From Streptomyces diastatochromogenes (GTDB lineage: Bacteria; Actinomycetota; Actinomycetes; Streptomycetales; Streptomycetaceae): a stretch of DNA of 64,000 nt. Positions 26,991-35,347 of this stretch are shown here, one piece after another. Below the pieces are notes generated by a model that was not told the origin of the DNA, searched no databases, and worked only from the letters and a program-made list of their open reading frames with translations. Positions within the stretch are counted from its first letter, which is position 1. Each line of letters begins with the position of its first letter. The position numbers and the translations under genes are program-made. Location: the NCBI RefSeq assembly GCF_002242805.1, contig NZ_MCGQ01000055.1, positions 20,051 through 84,050 on the forward strand, written 5' to 3'.

Positions 26991-28472
26991 CTATGCGCCA
27001 CGGCGGACCCGGGCGGCCTTGCGGGCCTCGGCGATCTGGCGGGCCTCGGCGGACCGGCGGGACTCGCCGCCGCCGGCCCGCCCCGGGCGGGTGCCCAGAC
27101 CGCGGAAGGGGGCACCGCCGCGCTTCGGGCGCTCCGCGATCGTCCCGCTGCCGCTGACGGGGACACCGGAGGGAGCCTGGGCGCCGGTGATACGGCTCAG
27201 CTCGGCCTCGCCGGAGCGGACCTGCGTGATCTGCGGCCTGATGCCCGCGTCGGACATGAGACGGGCCATGTCCCGGCGCTGGTTGGGGAGGACGAGCGTG
27301 ACGACGCTGCCGGACTCGCCGGCGCGGGCGGTACGGCCACCGCGGTGCAGGTAGTCCTTGTGGTCGTTGGGCGGGTCGACGTTGACGACGAGATCGAGGT
27401 CGTCGACGTGGATGCCCCGAGCCGCGACGTTGGTGGCCACCAGCGTCGTGACGTCACCGGTCTTGAACTGTGCCAGGGTGCGGGTGCGCTGGGGCTGGGA
27501 CTTGCCGCCGTGCAGGGCCGCGGCCTTGACGCCGCTGCTCAGCAGATGCTTGGTGAACTGGTCGACAGCGTGCTTGGTGTCCAGGAACATGATCACGCGT
27601 CCGTCACGGGCCGCGATCTCGGTGGCGGTGGCGAACTTGTCGGCGCCGTGCACCTGCAGCACGTGATGCTCCATCGTGGTGACGGCGCCCGCCGACGGGT
27701 CGACCGAATGGACCACCGGGTCATGGAGGTATTGACGGACCAGGAGGTCGATGTTGCGGTCCAGCGTGGCCGAGAACAGCATGCGCTGACCGTCGGGACG
27801 CACCTGGTCCAGCAGTTCGGTGACCTGCGGCATGAAGCCCATGTCCGCCATCTGGTCGGCTTCGTCCAGGACGGTGATGTTCACTCGGTCCAGGCGGCAG
27901 TCCTTGCGCTCGACGAGATCCGCGAGGCGGCCGGGAGTCGCGACGACCACCTCGGCCCCGGCACGCAGTGCGCCGGCCTGCCTGCCGATCGACATGCCGC
28001 CGACCACCGTGGCCAGCCGCAGCTTCAGCAACCGGGCGTACGGTGCGAGCGCGTCGGTGACCTGCTGGGCCAGCTCGCGGGTGGGGACGAGGATCAGGGC
28101 CAGCGGCTTCCGCGACTCGGCACGCTGCCCGGCCGTACGCACGAGGAGCGCCAGACCGAAGGCGAGCGTCTTGCCCGATCCGGTGCGACCGCGGCCCAGG
28201 ACGTCGCGTCCCGCGAGGGAGTTCGGCAACGTGGCGGCCTGGATCGGGAACGGCTCGTTCAGGCCGAGACTGGTGAGCATCTTCAACAACTCGGCCGGCA
28301 TGTCCAGTTCACCGAAGGTCGCCACCGCGGGGAGGGCCGGAGTGACGGTGGCCGGCAACGCGAACTCCCCCTGTGGTGCGGAGGGACGGCGCCCGGTGTC
28401 GCCTGAACGGGCGGCGGGGCGCCCCTGACCTCGTGGACGGAAACGGTCGTTCGTGCGAGCTGAACGGCTCAT
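26991..28472 (-). CDS. DEAD-box RNA helicase
   Basis: This 493-aa protein contains the full DEAD-box set: Q-motif region FPIQAATLP, Walker A GRTGSGKT, PTRELAQQV, GG, TPGRLAD, DEAD within TVLDEADQM, SAT, and the C-terminal HRGGRTARAGESG. The C-terminal tail is basic and Ser/Arg-rich, suggesting RNA contact outside the core. These helicases unwind RNA duplexes in ribosome assembly or mRNA turnover. The ATG at 28472 follows GAGGAAGG. The cold-shock gene lies just upstream on the same strand but is separated by a strong hairpin, so the helicase is transcribed by read-through or from its own promoter. A cold-stress role is suggested by the pairing. Confidence 0.94.
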   Translation of the reverse strand: MSRSARTNDRFRPRGQGRPAARSGDTGRRPSAPQGEFALPATVTPALPAVATFGELDMPAELLKMLTSLGLNEPFPIQAATLPNSLAGRDVLGRGRTGSGKTLAFGLALLVRTAGQRAESRKPLALILVPTRELAQQVTDALAPYARLLKLRLATVVGGMSIGRQAGALRAGAEVVVATPGRLADLVERKDCRLDRVNITVLDEADQMADMGFMPQVTELLDQVRPDGQRMLFSATLDRNIDLLVRQYLHDPVVHSVDPSAGAVTTMEHHVLQVHGADKFATATEIAARDGRVIMFLDTKHAVDQFTKHLLSSGVKAAALHGGKSQPQRTRTLAQFKTGDVTTLVATNVAARGIHVDDLDLVVNVDPPNDHKDYLHRGGRTARAGESGSVVTLVLPNQRRDMARLMSDAGIRPQITQVRSGEAELSRITGAQAPSGVPVSGSGTIAERPKRGGAPFRGLGTRPGRAGGGESRRSAEARQIAEARKAARVRRGA

Positions 28473-28592
28473 GGAGAACCTTCCTCGACAGGGCACGCAT
28501 CGAGGAATTCCCGACAAGGACGAGTCGGATGAATTGCAAGAACGAGCCGAATGTAAGACTAAAAGAATTCCACTGGAATGCAGAAAACAGCA

Positions 28593-28626
28593 AGCTGAGG
28601 CCCCGCCACAAGGCGGGGCCTCAGCT
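28593..28626 (-). terminator. Hairpin terminator of the cold-shock gene
   Basis: A perfect 15-bp stem AGCTGAGGCCCCGCC / GGCGGGGCCTCAGCT encloses a 4-nt loop, 18 nt after the csp stop. On the minus strand a T-rich TTGCTGTTTTCTG follows, so this is a classic intrinsic terminator. Confidence 0.9.
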
Positions 28627-28644
28627 GACTCATACGCTTCGTCG

Positions 28645-28848
28645 TCAGGCGGGAGTGATGTTCTCCGCCTGCGGACCCTTCTGGCCCTGCACGACGTCGA
28701 AGCTCACCTTCTGGCCTTCCTGGAGCTCACGGAAGCCCTGGGTGGCGATGTTCGAGTAGTGGGCGAAGACGTCCGGGCCGCCACCGTCCTGCTCGATGAA
28801 GCCGAAGCCCTTTTCCGCGTTGAACCACTTGACGGTGCCAGTAGCCAT
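28645..28848 (-). CDS. Cold-shock protein (CspA family)
   Basis: This 67-aa protein, MATGTVKWFNAEKGFGFIEQ..., is a single cold-shock domain with both nucleic-acid-binding motifs (KGFGFI and VFAHYS). The start is fixed by AGGAG upstream of the ATG at 28848. It binds single-stranded RNA and acts as an RNA chaperone. The upstream region is long and relatively AT-rich, in line with post-transcriptional control in this family. The helicase gene lies downstream. Confidence 0.97.
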   Translation of the reverse strand: MATGTVKWFNAEKGFGFIEQDGGGPDVFAHYSNIATQGFRELQEGQKVSFDVVQGQKGPQAENITPA

Positions 28849-29176
28849 GTCATATCTCCTTGGGGGCAGTGCCCGCGGGCCCACACCGTGTGAGCCCTGT
28901 TGCCACAATGAACCCCGTCCGGATAAGCACCGGAGATACAGAAATGCCCGACGATATACGATCGCCCGGGCACTTGAAGTTTCGGGAACCACAACTGCAA
29001 CTACTAACAAGTTTAGCACGGTACACACATCCGCACTACTTTCACTCGCGGCCACGACCCTTTCGTCACCCGTGGAAAGTCAATCGCGCTCTCGGCTCGG
29101 ATAACCCCGAGCCGTTTCCGCCTGCTCCGCAAGCACGGCAGGGGCCACCTGTTGCACGAAGCCCCCGGTGACGGGC
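28849..29176 (-). promoter_or_regulatory. Upstream region / probable 5' leader of the cold-shock gene
   Basis: This 328-nt gap between csp and the tetR stop holds no gene. It contains the most AT-rich sequence in this part of the window (about 28975-29035, including ACTACTAACAAGTTTAGC), and on the minus strand a TATATCG near 28950-28956 could be a -10 element. Csp genes commonly have long regulatory leaders. I did not identify a full promoter. Confidence 0.35.
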
Positions 29177-29749
29177 TCAGCGCGGCCGCAGCCCGTCGAA
29201 GACCACCTCGAAGATCCGCTGCCGGGCCGCCGGGTCGGCTCCGAGGTACTCCATCGTCGTACTGGTGCCGACCAGCAGGGCGATGAGCTCCGGCAGGCCC
29301 AACTCCGAGCGGACCGCGCCGGCCTGTTGCGCGCCGGCCAGGAGCTCGGCGAGCTGCGCCTGGATCACCTTGCTGGACTCCTGCAGGGCCGCGTGCGCGT
29401 CCACCCCGGCAGCGGCGAGCGCCTGGGCGAACTCGTTCTTTCCCTCGGACTGGTCGATCACCAGGCGGAAGCAGCCGAAGAAGGCCTCGGCGGGCTCGGA
29501 CTCGGCGGCCAGCCGCGCGGTCTGGGCGGCAATCGCCTCCAGCCTGCGCACCATCACCGCCTCCAGCAGCGCCTCCTTGGTCGGGAAGTGCCGGAAGAGC
29601 GTGCCGACCCCGACCCCGGCGGACCGGGCGATCTCCTCGGTCGGCACGCCGACGCCACGGGTGGTGAACACCTGCGTGGCGACGTCCAGCAGCCTGGCCC
29701 GGTTACGGGCCGCGTCCGCCCGCAGCGGGCGTTCCTGAGCGCCGCTCAT
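29177..29749 (-). CDS. TetR-family transcriptional repressor
   Basis: This 190-aa protein has an N-terminal TetR HTH: RARLLDVATQVFTTRGVGVP, then TEEIARSAGVGVGTLFRHFP and TKEALLEAV. The C-terminal ligand-binding half has the usual helices. The start at 29749 (MSGAQERPLRADAARNRARL) fits the family; the SD is very close, and in-frame GTG/TTG codons up to 29791 are alternatives. It diverges from a SnoaL-like gene across a 120-nt region with two similar operator-like repeats, so autoregulation and repression of the neighbour are likely. Confidence 0.92.
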   Translation of the reverse strand: MSGAQERPLRADAARNRARLLDVATQVFTTRGVGVPTEEIARSAGVGVGTLFRHFPTKEALLEAVMVRRLEAIAAQTARLAAESEPAEAFFGCFRLVIDQSEGKNEFAQALAAAGVDAHAALQESSKVIQAQLAELLAGAQQAGAVRSELGLPELIALLVGTSTTMEYLGADPAARQRIFEVVFDGLRPR

Positions 29750-29790
29750 CCCTCCCACCCTTCCCGCCGACGGCAGAGTCACCCTGGACA

Positions 29791-29848
29791 ACCGGAGTCG
29801 TCAGTCCGTATCGTTTGAAACCGGAGTCGCTAGTCCGATTCTAGCGAC
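29791..29848. promoter_or_regulatory. Duplicated TetR operator-like sites
   Basis: ACCGGAGTCGTCAGTCCG begins at 29791 and ACCGGAGTCGCTAGTCCG at 29820, 29 bp apart. Each contains the imperfect palindrome CGGAnTnGCnAnTCCG. The second is extended by a perfect inverted repeat GTCGCTAG (29826-29833) / CTAGCGAC (29841-29848). They lie between the divergent tetR and SnoaL-like starts. Confidence 0.6.
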
Positions 29849-29869
29849 GGATCCGGCCGGGGGTTGATC

Positions 29870-30310
29870 ATGTCCGAAACGCTGTCACCGCGCGAGGTCT
29901 TCCAGAAGCTGCTCAAGGGCATCACCGAGGGGCGGTTCTCGGAGCTGGCCGAGCTCTACGCCGAGGACGCCGTGGTGGAGACCGTGTTCGAGCCGGTCGG
30001 GCCGCGCCGGTTCGAGGGGCGGGCCGTACTGCAGGAGCGGTTCGCGGAGGTCTCCGTGAGTTCGCCCGTGGAGCTGAGCTCGACGAATGTGGTGATCCGG
30101 GAGACCGACGACCCGGAGGTGATCGTCGCCGAATGGACCTACCAGGTGCACCACCGGGTGACCGAGCGGAACTTCGAGGTCGCCAACATCCAGGTGCTGC
30201 GGGTCCGCGACGGCCTGATCGTCAGCAGCAGGGATTTCCACGATCACCTGGCCCTCATCGTGGCCGGCGGCAACCTGCCGCAGCTGGTGGCTGCGCTGGG
30301 TGGCAAGTAG
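29870..30310 (+). CDS. SnoaL-like / NTF2-fold protein
   Basis: This 146-aa protein fits the NTF2/SnoaL-like fold: N-terminal helices (REVFQKLLKGITEGRFSEL), an acidic YAEDAVVET strand, FEGRAVLQERFAEV, and a C-terminal LRVRDGLIVSSRDFHDHLAL. Members are small ketosteroid-isomerase-like enzymes or ligand binders. No unique catalytic set can be proven from sequence. The ATG at 29870 is preceded by GGGGG. It is probably repressed by the divergent TetR protein. Confidence 0.8.
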   Translation: MSETLSPREVFQKLLKGITEGRFSELAELYAEDAVVETVFEPVGPRRFEGRAVLQERFAEVSVSSPVELSSTNVVIRETDDPEVIVAEWTYQVHHRVTERNFEVANIQVLRVRDGLIVSSRDFHDHLALIVAGGNLPQLVAALGGK

Positions 30311-30599
30311 CGCGAGTGCGAGGCTGCGGGCCGGGACTCCTGAGGGATTGTCCCTGTTCGTGTCCACCAACCTCCGCCAAGACAACCCCGACCCTGTAGA
30401 CAGGCCTGCCGGAGCTCCCATGGGTGATCCACGGCACGGTGCTGTGCGGCCTGGTCGCCGCCACCATGCTCATGAGGGGCCGGCTGCTGCCGGCCCGCGC
30501 CTGACCGCCCCGCGTTCCGCACACTTTGCGCTCGTCGAGCTCCATCGCCCCCGGGGCGCGCATCATCAAAGGAGGGCAGACCATCGACGAGGAGTGGCG

Positions 30600-31697
30600 A
30601 TGAGGTTGTCGTTCCTTGAACCCCTGTACGCGGAGCCGGGCCCGTTCGCCTCCGTGTACCTGGACACCTCCCGAAACGTCGAGCATCCCGAGCGGGCGAT
30701 CGCGCTGCGCTGGCGGCGGCTTCGCGAGAGTCTGTCGCGTCAGGGCTCGGACCGAGCACTGCTGAACGTGCTGGAGGAGGTGGTCGGCGCCGACACAGAG
30801 GTGCCGGGGATGCACGGGCAGGCCGTCTTCGCCGCCCACGGGACGCTCGTCCTGGAGGGGGAGCTGCCCAGGCCGCCCGAGCACGACTCAGCGCGCTACA
30901 GCACCCTGCCGGACGCGATGCCCCTGATCACCCAGCACCTTCCGGAGATCCCCTACATGGCCGTAGTCGTCCACTACGGCGGCCTTCCGACCGCCGAGGC
31001 CCACGGCTGGGTAACTGTGGAGGCGGAGACCGGCACCTGGCCCGCGTCCACCGTCACCCCGGGCGAGCGGCTGCACCGCCACGTCACGGTGGCGACCTGG
31101 CACCGCACCTCCCTCGGGCTCGGCCACCAACTGGACGAACGGGCTCGGCGCGCCCATGCCGACGCCGTTGTCGTGGGCGGGGACGAGTGGGCGTGCAACG
31201 TACTGATCCGCCGCCTGCCGCACACCCTGCGGGACAAGGTCGTACGCGTGGGCGGCAGGACCCCCACCGACACCGGACGCGCCCTGTTGGAGCCGCAGCT
31301 CGACGGCGTCTTCCGCGGCCGCATGGCCGCGCACGACCGGGAACTCGTGGACATCTTCATCGGCCGGCGTGCCCTGGACGGACCCATGACGGAGGGGCTG
31401 GCCACCACCGTCGCCGCCCTCCAGCGCGGGCAGGTCGCGGCACTGCTGCTGAACCGACCACCAGGGTCTTCGCTGCGGCTCTGGGCGGGCTCCCAACCCA
31501 CTCAACTCGCCCTGATCGAGGCGGAGCTGATGTCCTTCGGCGTGCGGGCCCCGCGCGAGGAACGCGCCGACGAGGCCCTCGTCCGGGCCCTCGTCGGCAC
31601 CGGTGCCGAGCTGGTCGTCGTACCGGAGAGCGAGCTGAGGCTGTACGAGGGCGTGGGCGCCCTGCTGCGGTACGCCGACCCGGGAACCACGTCCTGA
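30600..31697 (+). CDS. baeRF-type (bacterial archaeo-eukaryotic release-factor-like) protein
   Basis: This 365-aa protein starts MRLSFLEPLYAEPGPFASVYLDTSRNV, the typical start of the bacterial eRF1-like (baeRF/Vms1-related) families. It continues with RWRRLRESLSRQG and a central VVVHYGGLPTAEA segment. A C-terminal region resembling the ribosomal L7Ae-like third domain of eRF1 (AELVVVPESELRLYEGVGALL) is visible. A ribosome-rescue or peptidyl-tRNA role is plausible from the fold; no experiment is known to me. ATG 30600 has GAGGAG five nt upstream. The gene faces a block of decayed gene fragments. Confidence 0.72.
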   Translation: MRLSFLEPLYAEPGPFASVYLDTSRNVEHPERAIALRWRRLRESLSRQGSDRALLNVLEEVVGADTEVPGMHGQAVFAAHGTLVLEGELPRPPEHDSARYSTLPDAMPLITQHLPEIPYMAVVVHYGGLPTAEAHGWVTVEAETGTWPASTVTPGERLHRHVTVATWHRTSLGLGHQLDERARRAHADAVVVGGDEWACNVLIRRLPHTLRDKVVRVGGRTPTDTGRALLEPQLDGVFRGRMAAHDRELVDIFIGRRALDGPMTEGLATTVAALQRGQVAALLLNRPPGSSLRLWAGSQPTQLALIEAELMSFGVRAPREERADEALVRALVGTGAELVVVPESELRLYEGVGALLRYADPGTTS

Positions 31698-31867
31698 CGC
31701 CGACGCGCTGCGCCTCCCGGGTCACAGGTCGCCCCTTGCTCCCGACCGCCCCGGATCGCGCCGCGCGCGGAACGTGCCGACACCGGGCTGGAGCGGCAGT
31801 GCGTCGTACGAGCGGCGGGTGGGGCGCACGGACAGGAGCAGGAGCGGCGCGCGCGGAGGAGACCGAC

Positions 31868-31975
31868 GTTCCGATCACCCCGCCCAAGGCCTGGGCGGTA
31901 GGCCTGCCGGCGGTGGTCAACCCGTTGCGGCACTCCGTGGAGCAGACGACGGTCCGCCGTACGGCGCTGACGCTG
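31868..31975 (+). pseudogene. Truncated N-terminus of a YdeP/FdhF-like molybdopterin oxidoreductase
   Basis: The frame starting at 31868 gives PITPPKAWAVGLPAVVNPLR followed by HSVEQTTVRRTALTL. This is close to the N-terminus of YdeP-type formate-dehydrogenase-like proteins before their Cys-rich motif. After about 36 residues the similarity ends and no further oxidoreductase sequence is present. It is a fragment with no start or downstream domains. Confidence 0.5.
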
Positions 31976-32059
31976 CACGATCACGCCGCGCGGCTTCTGG
32001 AACTCACCAGGACCGGGGGCCGCCGGCGCCACCACCACGGCCCCGCAGTCCGATGGCCC

Positions 32060-32275
32060 ATGAGAGGAACCCCCGAGGACCTGGTCCGCGCCGCCCACGC
32101 CGCAAGCGTGACCGACGCCCGTCTCCTGGAGGCTGTACGGACCATCCCCCGGGCGGCATTCGTCCCCGCGGACGAGGTGGCATCCGCATACCGGGACACG
32201 CCCGTTCCGCTCCCCCACGGGCAGGTGACCACCCAGCCCTCGCCCATCGCCATGATGGTCTCCGCGCTCGGCCTC
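32060..32275 (+). pseudogene. Truncated protein-L-isoaspartate O-methyltransferase (PCMT)-like fragment
   Basis: From the ATG at 32060 the reading is MRGTPEDLVRAAHAASVTDA, then RLLEAVRTIPRAAFVPADEV and GQVTTQPSPIAMMVSALGL. This matches the first ~70 residues of PCMT, including the FVP...Y.D.P...G....QP pattern. The SAM-binding region (GxGxG) is absent: the frame runs into unrelated sequence where a THEP1-like fragment begins. It cannot be an active methyltransferase. Confidence 0.62.
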
Positions 32276-32560
32276 ACCGGATCCTGCTGGAGGGCCGCTC
32301 CGGCGCGGGCAAAGCGGCCGCCCTGCGTCGGCTCGCCGCGCTGCTGCCCACCCACGCGGCCACCGGCTTCACCACGGAGGAGATCCGGCAGTCCGGCGCC
32401 CGCGCAGAGGTCGACGTCGTCGCCACGGTCCACACGCACCGCGATCCGTTCGCCGACGCCCTCAAGCGACGCGCCGACATCGAGGTCTCCAGCTCACTCC
32501 AGCGAACCGGGACGCCCTGCCGGGGAAGCTCGCGGGCCGGTTACAGCAGCCCCGGACGCA
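32275..32560 (+). pseudogene. Broken THEP1-like nucleoside-triphosphatase fragment
   Basis: From about 32275 the frame gives RILLEGRSGAGKAAALRRLA and TGFTTEEIRQSG, matching the P-loop start of THEP1-type NTPases. Then comes VVATVHTHRDPFADALKRRA, which belongs near their C-terminus, so the middle of the gene is missing. Around 32502 the remaining family sequence (ANRDALPGKLAGRL) continues in another frame. An internal deletion plus a frameshift make this a pseudogene. The last P-loop residue is also changed (GK followed by Ala). Confidence 0.6.
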
Positions 32561-32682
32561 CCGAAGGCCTCCCTCTCACGGATGAGAGACCCGCCTCCGA
32601 CCTGCTGAAAGCAGAGTCGGGGCGACGGGATGCGAAGTCGCCCGGTCGGTGCGACGGCGGCGCCCACCACCAAGCGGCTGTG

Positions 32683-34092
32683 TCAGTCGGGAGACCTCGT
32701 CGACAGCCATGGTTCGTGCCATCGCGGATATCCGGCGACGAGCTTGCTCGCGCCCGCCGGTCCCCAGGTCCCCTGCCGGTAGCGCTCGGGGTCGTCGGGC
32801 ACCTCCAGCAGTGGCTGAACGATTCGCCATGTCTCCTCCACCGAGTCCTCCCGGGTGAAAAGACTCGCGTTGCCTTGCATTGCATCACTGAGCAGGCGCT
32901 CGTACGGTTCGGGTGCCTCACCCAGCTCGGCCGCGAAGAGGAGGTCGAGGTCCACCAGCTGCGTGTCCTGCTTGCCCGGCCGCTTGGCCTGGATGCGGAA
33001 GTTCATGCCAGGGCTCGGATCGATCCGCAGGATCCACTGGTCGGGCTCAGGTGCGAACCGCTCCGCGAACGCAAGCCTCGGCGGGCGCTTGAACATGATC
33101 CGGATCTCGGTCACTCGCTCGGGGAGCGACTTGCCGGCCCGGATGAAGAACGGCACCCCGGACCAGCGCCAGTTCTCGACCTCCAGCCGCAACCCGACGA
33201 AGGTCTCGGTGCGCGAGCTCGGCCGCACGCCAGGGACCTGCAGGTACCCCTCGTACTGCCCGCGGACGTAGTGGGCCGGGTCGGCGTCGGGGATCGCCCG
33301 GAACACATCGACCCGGCGGTCTCGGAGGGCGTCCGCATCGGCGGCTGACGGCGGCTCGGACGCCACCAGGGCGAGCAGCTGCAGCAGATGGTTCTGCACG
33401 ACGTCGCGGAGCGCGCCGACCGGGTCGTAGAAGTGGCCGCGGTCCTCGACCCCGAAGTCCTCTGCCATGGTGATCTGCACGCAGGAGACGTGGTCGCGGT
33501 TCCACACCGGCTCGAACACGGAGTTGGCGAACCGCAGGAACAGGATGTCCATCGCCGGCTCTTTGCCGAGGAAGTGGTCGATTCTCAGCAACTGATCCTC
33601 GTCGAGGAGTTGACGCAGCTCGGCGTTGAGGGCGCGCGCCGACGCGAGGTCATGCCCGAATGGTTTCTCCACGACAACCCGGGCGCCCCTGGTCAGCCCG
33701 GCGCCTGCCAGGCCTCCGACGACCCGGGCGAACAGCGACGGCGGGATCTCCAGGTAGAAGACGGGGCGCCGCCTGCCGTTGACCGCCCGGGCGAGGCGAT
33801 GAAACGTCTCCTCGTCGGCGTAATCGCCCTGCACATAGCTGAGTCGGGCGGCGAACCGGGCGAAGACGCTGTCGTCGAGCGGCTCACCCGCTGCCTTGAT
33901 CGCCGCGCGGGCATGGTCACGCAGCGCGTCGTCGGACCAGCCGTCGCGCGCCACTCCGACGATCGGGCAGGTCAGCAACTTGCGCCGCTCAAGCCGATAG
34001 AGCGAGCGAAACGTCATCTTTCGCGCAAGGTCGCCGGTAATCCCGAAAATGACCAGCACGTCTGCGGGAACGTTCGACGAGTTCACAGCCAT
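32683..34092 (-). CDS. zwf: Glucose-6-phosphate 1-dehydrogenase
   Basis: This 469-aa enzyme oxidises glucose-6-phosphate to 6-phosphogluconolactone with NADP, the first step of the oxidative pentose phosphate pathway. The coenzyme motif IFGITGDLARK and the active-site motif RIDHFLGKEP with catalytic His are intact, as is EKPFGHDL. Length is normal for bacteria (about 470-510). ATG 34092 follows AAGGGGG. It is the last gene of the ppgK-tkt-gnd-zwf operon, 69 nt after gnd. Streptomyces genomes often hold more than one zwf, so this may be a second copy. Confidence 0.96.
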   Translation of the reverse strand: MAVNSSNVPADVLVIFGITGDLARKMTFRSLYRLERRKLLTCPIVGVARDGWSDDALRDHARAAIKAAGEPLDDSVFARFAARLSYVQGDYADEETFHRLARAVNGRRRPVFYLEIPPSLFARVVGGLAGAGLTRGARVVVEKPFGHDLASARALNAELRQLLDEDQLLRIDHFLGKEPAMDILFLRFANSVFEPVWNRDHVSCVQITMAEDFGVEDRGHFYDPVGALRDVVQNHLLQLLALVASEPPSAADADALRDRRVDVFRAIPDADPAHYVRGQYEGYLQVPGVRPSSRTETFVGLRLEVENWRWSGVPFFIRAGKSLPERVTEIRIMFKRPPRLAFAERFAPEPDQWILRIDPSPGMNFRIQAKRPGKQDTQLVDLDLLFAAELGEAPEPYERLLSDAMQGNASLFTREDSVEETWRIVQPLLEVPDDPERYRQGTWGPAGASKLVAGYPRWHEPWLSTRSPD

Positions 34093-34161
34093 CTGATCCC
34101 CCTTACGGGGCTGGCACGGCAATAGGGCCGGCGACGACCTGCAGTTCGTGATGCACAGCCC

Positions 34162-35193
34162 TCAGCCCTTCTTTTCGGCGTGCCCGCCGAACTCCGAGCG
34201 CATCGCCGAGAGGATCTTGTCGGTGAACTCCCCGGCCTGCCTGGACTCGAAGCGCTCGTAGAGCGAGGTGGTGATGACCGGTGCAGGGACGCCTTCGTCC
34301 ACCGCGGCGAGGACGGTCCAGCGGCCTTCCCCGGAGTCGGAGACCCGCCCGGCGAAGCCGTCGAGGGAGGGTGAGCCGGCGAAGGCGTCGGCGATCAGGT
34401 CAACCAGCCACGAGCCGACGACCGAGCCGCGTCGCCAGACCTCGGCCACCTCTCCGACGTCGATGTCGTATTGGTAGGCCCACGCATCGCGCAGAGGCGT
34501 CGTCTCCGCGTCGACCTCTTGCCTGCTTTTTCCGACGTCCGCGCGCTTGATGATGCTGAGGCCCTCGGCGATCGCGGCCATCATCCCGTACTCGACCCCG
34601 TTGTGGACCATCTTCACGAAGTGCCCGGCGCCGTTCGGCCCGCAGTGCAGGTACCCCTGCGGGGCGGTGCCGTCGGTCCGGGTCCGGCTCGGCGTCGGCT
34701 CGGCGCAGCCCTCGCCGGGAGCGATCGTCTTGAAGATCGGGTCCAGATGGGCCACGACCTCGTCCTCGCCGCCGATCATCAGGCAGTAGCCGCGCTCCAG
34801 GCCCCAGACACCACCGCTGGTCCCGCAGTCAACATAGTGCAGCGACTTGCCGGCAAGACGCTTGGCGCGTGCGATGTCGTCGCGGTAGTAGGAATTGCCG
34901 CCGTCGATCAGGATGTCGCCGGGCTCCAGCAACGGCTCGAGCTGGTCGAGGATGGAGTCGACGATCGCTGCCGGAAGCATGAGCCATACGGCCCGTGGCT
35001 TGTCCAGTTTCGCGACGAAGTCCCGGGGTGAGTCTGCGCCCGTCGCGCCCTCGCCGGCCAGTTCGGCGACGGCGGCCGCGTTGACGTCGGACACGACACA
35101 ACGGTGGCCGTCTCGCATCAGCCGACGCACCAGGTTCGCCCCCATCCGGCCGAGCCCGATCATCCCGAGCTGCATGGGCTTGTCTGTCGCCAT
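34162..35193 (-). CDS. gnd: 6-phosphogluconate dehydrogenase, decarboxylating (short form)
   Basis: This 343-aa enzyme makes ribulose-5-phosphate and CO2 from 6-phosphogluconate. It has the Rossmann motif MIGLGRMGANL, IDGGNSYYRDD, and the catalytic-Lys motif GAGHFVKMVHNGVEYGMM. The length fits the short class (about 300-340 aa, often NAD-linked), not the ~470-aa E. coli Gnd class. ATG 35193 has AGGAGG upstream. The preceding ~150 nt hold a remnant of a transaldolase start. Confidence 0.94.
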   Translation of the reverse strand: MATDKPMQLGMIGLGRMGANLVRRLMRDGHRCVVSDVNAAAVAELAGEGATGADSPRDFVAKLDKPRAVWLMLPAAIVDSILDQLEPLLEPGDILIDGGNSYYRDDIARAKRLAGKSLHYVDCGTSGGVWGLERGYCLMIGGEDEVVAHLDPIFKTIAPGEGCAEPTPSRTRTDGTAPQGYLHCGPNGAGHFVKMVHNGVEYGMMAAIAEGLSIIKRADVGKSRQEVDAETTPLRDAWAYQYDIDVGEVAEVWRRGSVVGSWLVDLIADAFAGSPSLDGFAGRVSDSGEGRWTVLAAVDEGVPAPVITTSLYERFESRQAGEFTDKILSAMRSEFGGHAEKKG

Positions 35194-35290
35194 GTGGCGC
35201 CTCCTGGTCCTTGAGTATGCGGTTGCGCCCGCCCGCCGCCTTCGTGCGGATCGCGTCGTCGTGGTCACCGGAGCCGATCGCCATGCCGAC

Positions 35291-35347
35291 GATGTTGTCC
35301 GGCCAGATGCTCTGGCCCTGCTCATGGAGCGCCTGGGTTACGTTCAC
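35291..35347 (-). pseudogene. Remnant of a transaldolase (tal) N-terminus
   Basis: A GTG at 35347 overlaps the tkt stop (GTGA) and reads MNVTQALHEQGQSIWPDNI, the usual start of transaldolase (EQGQSIWLDNI). After about 19 residues the family sequence stops, and ~100 nt later gnd begins. In many actinobacteria tal follows tkt, so this looks like a deletion that removed nearly all of the gene. Confidence 0.6.

Noticed and set aside
30424..30504. Short hydrophobic frame (WVIHGTVLCGLVAATMLMRG) between SnoaL-like and baeRF genes
   Set aside because: It could be the last helix of a lost membrane protein, but it has no start signal and is too short to call.
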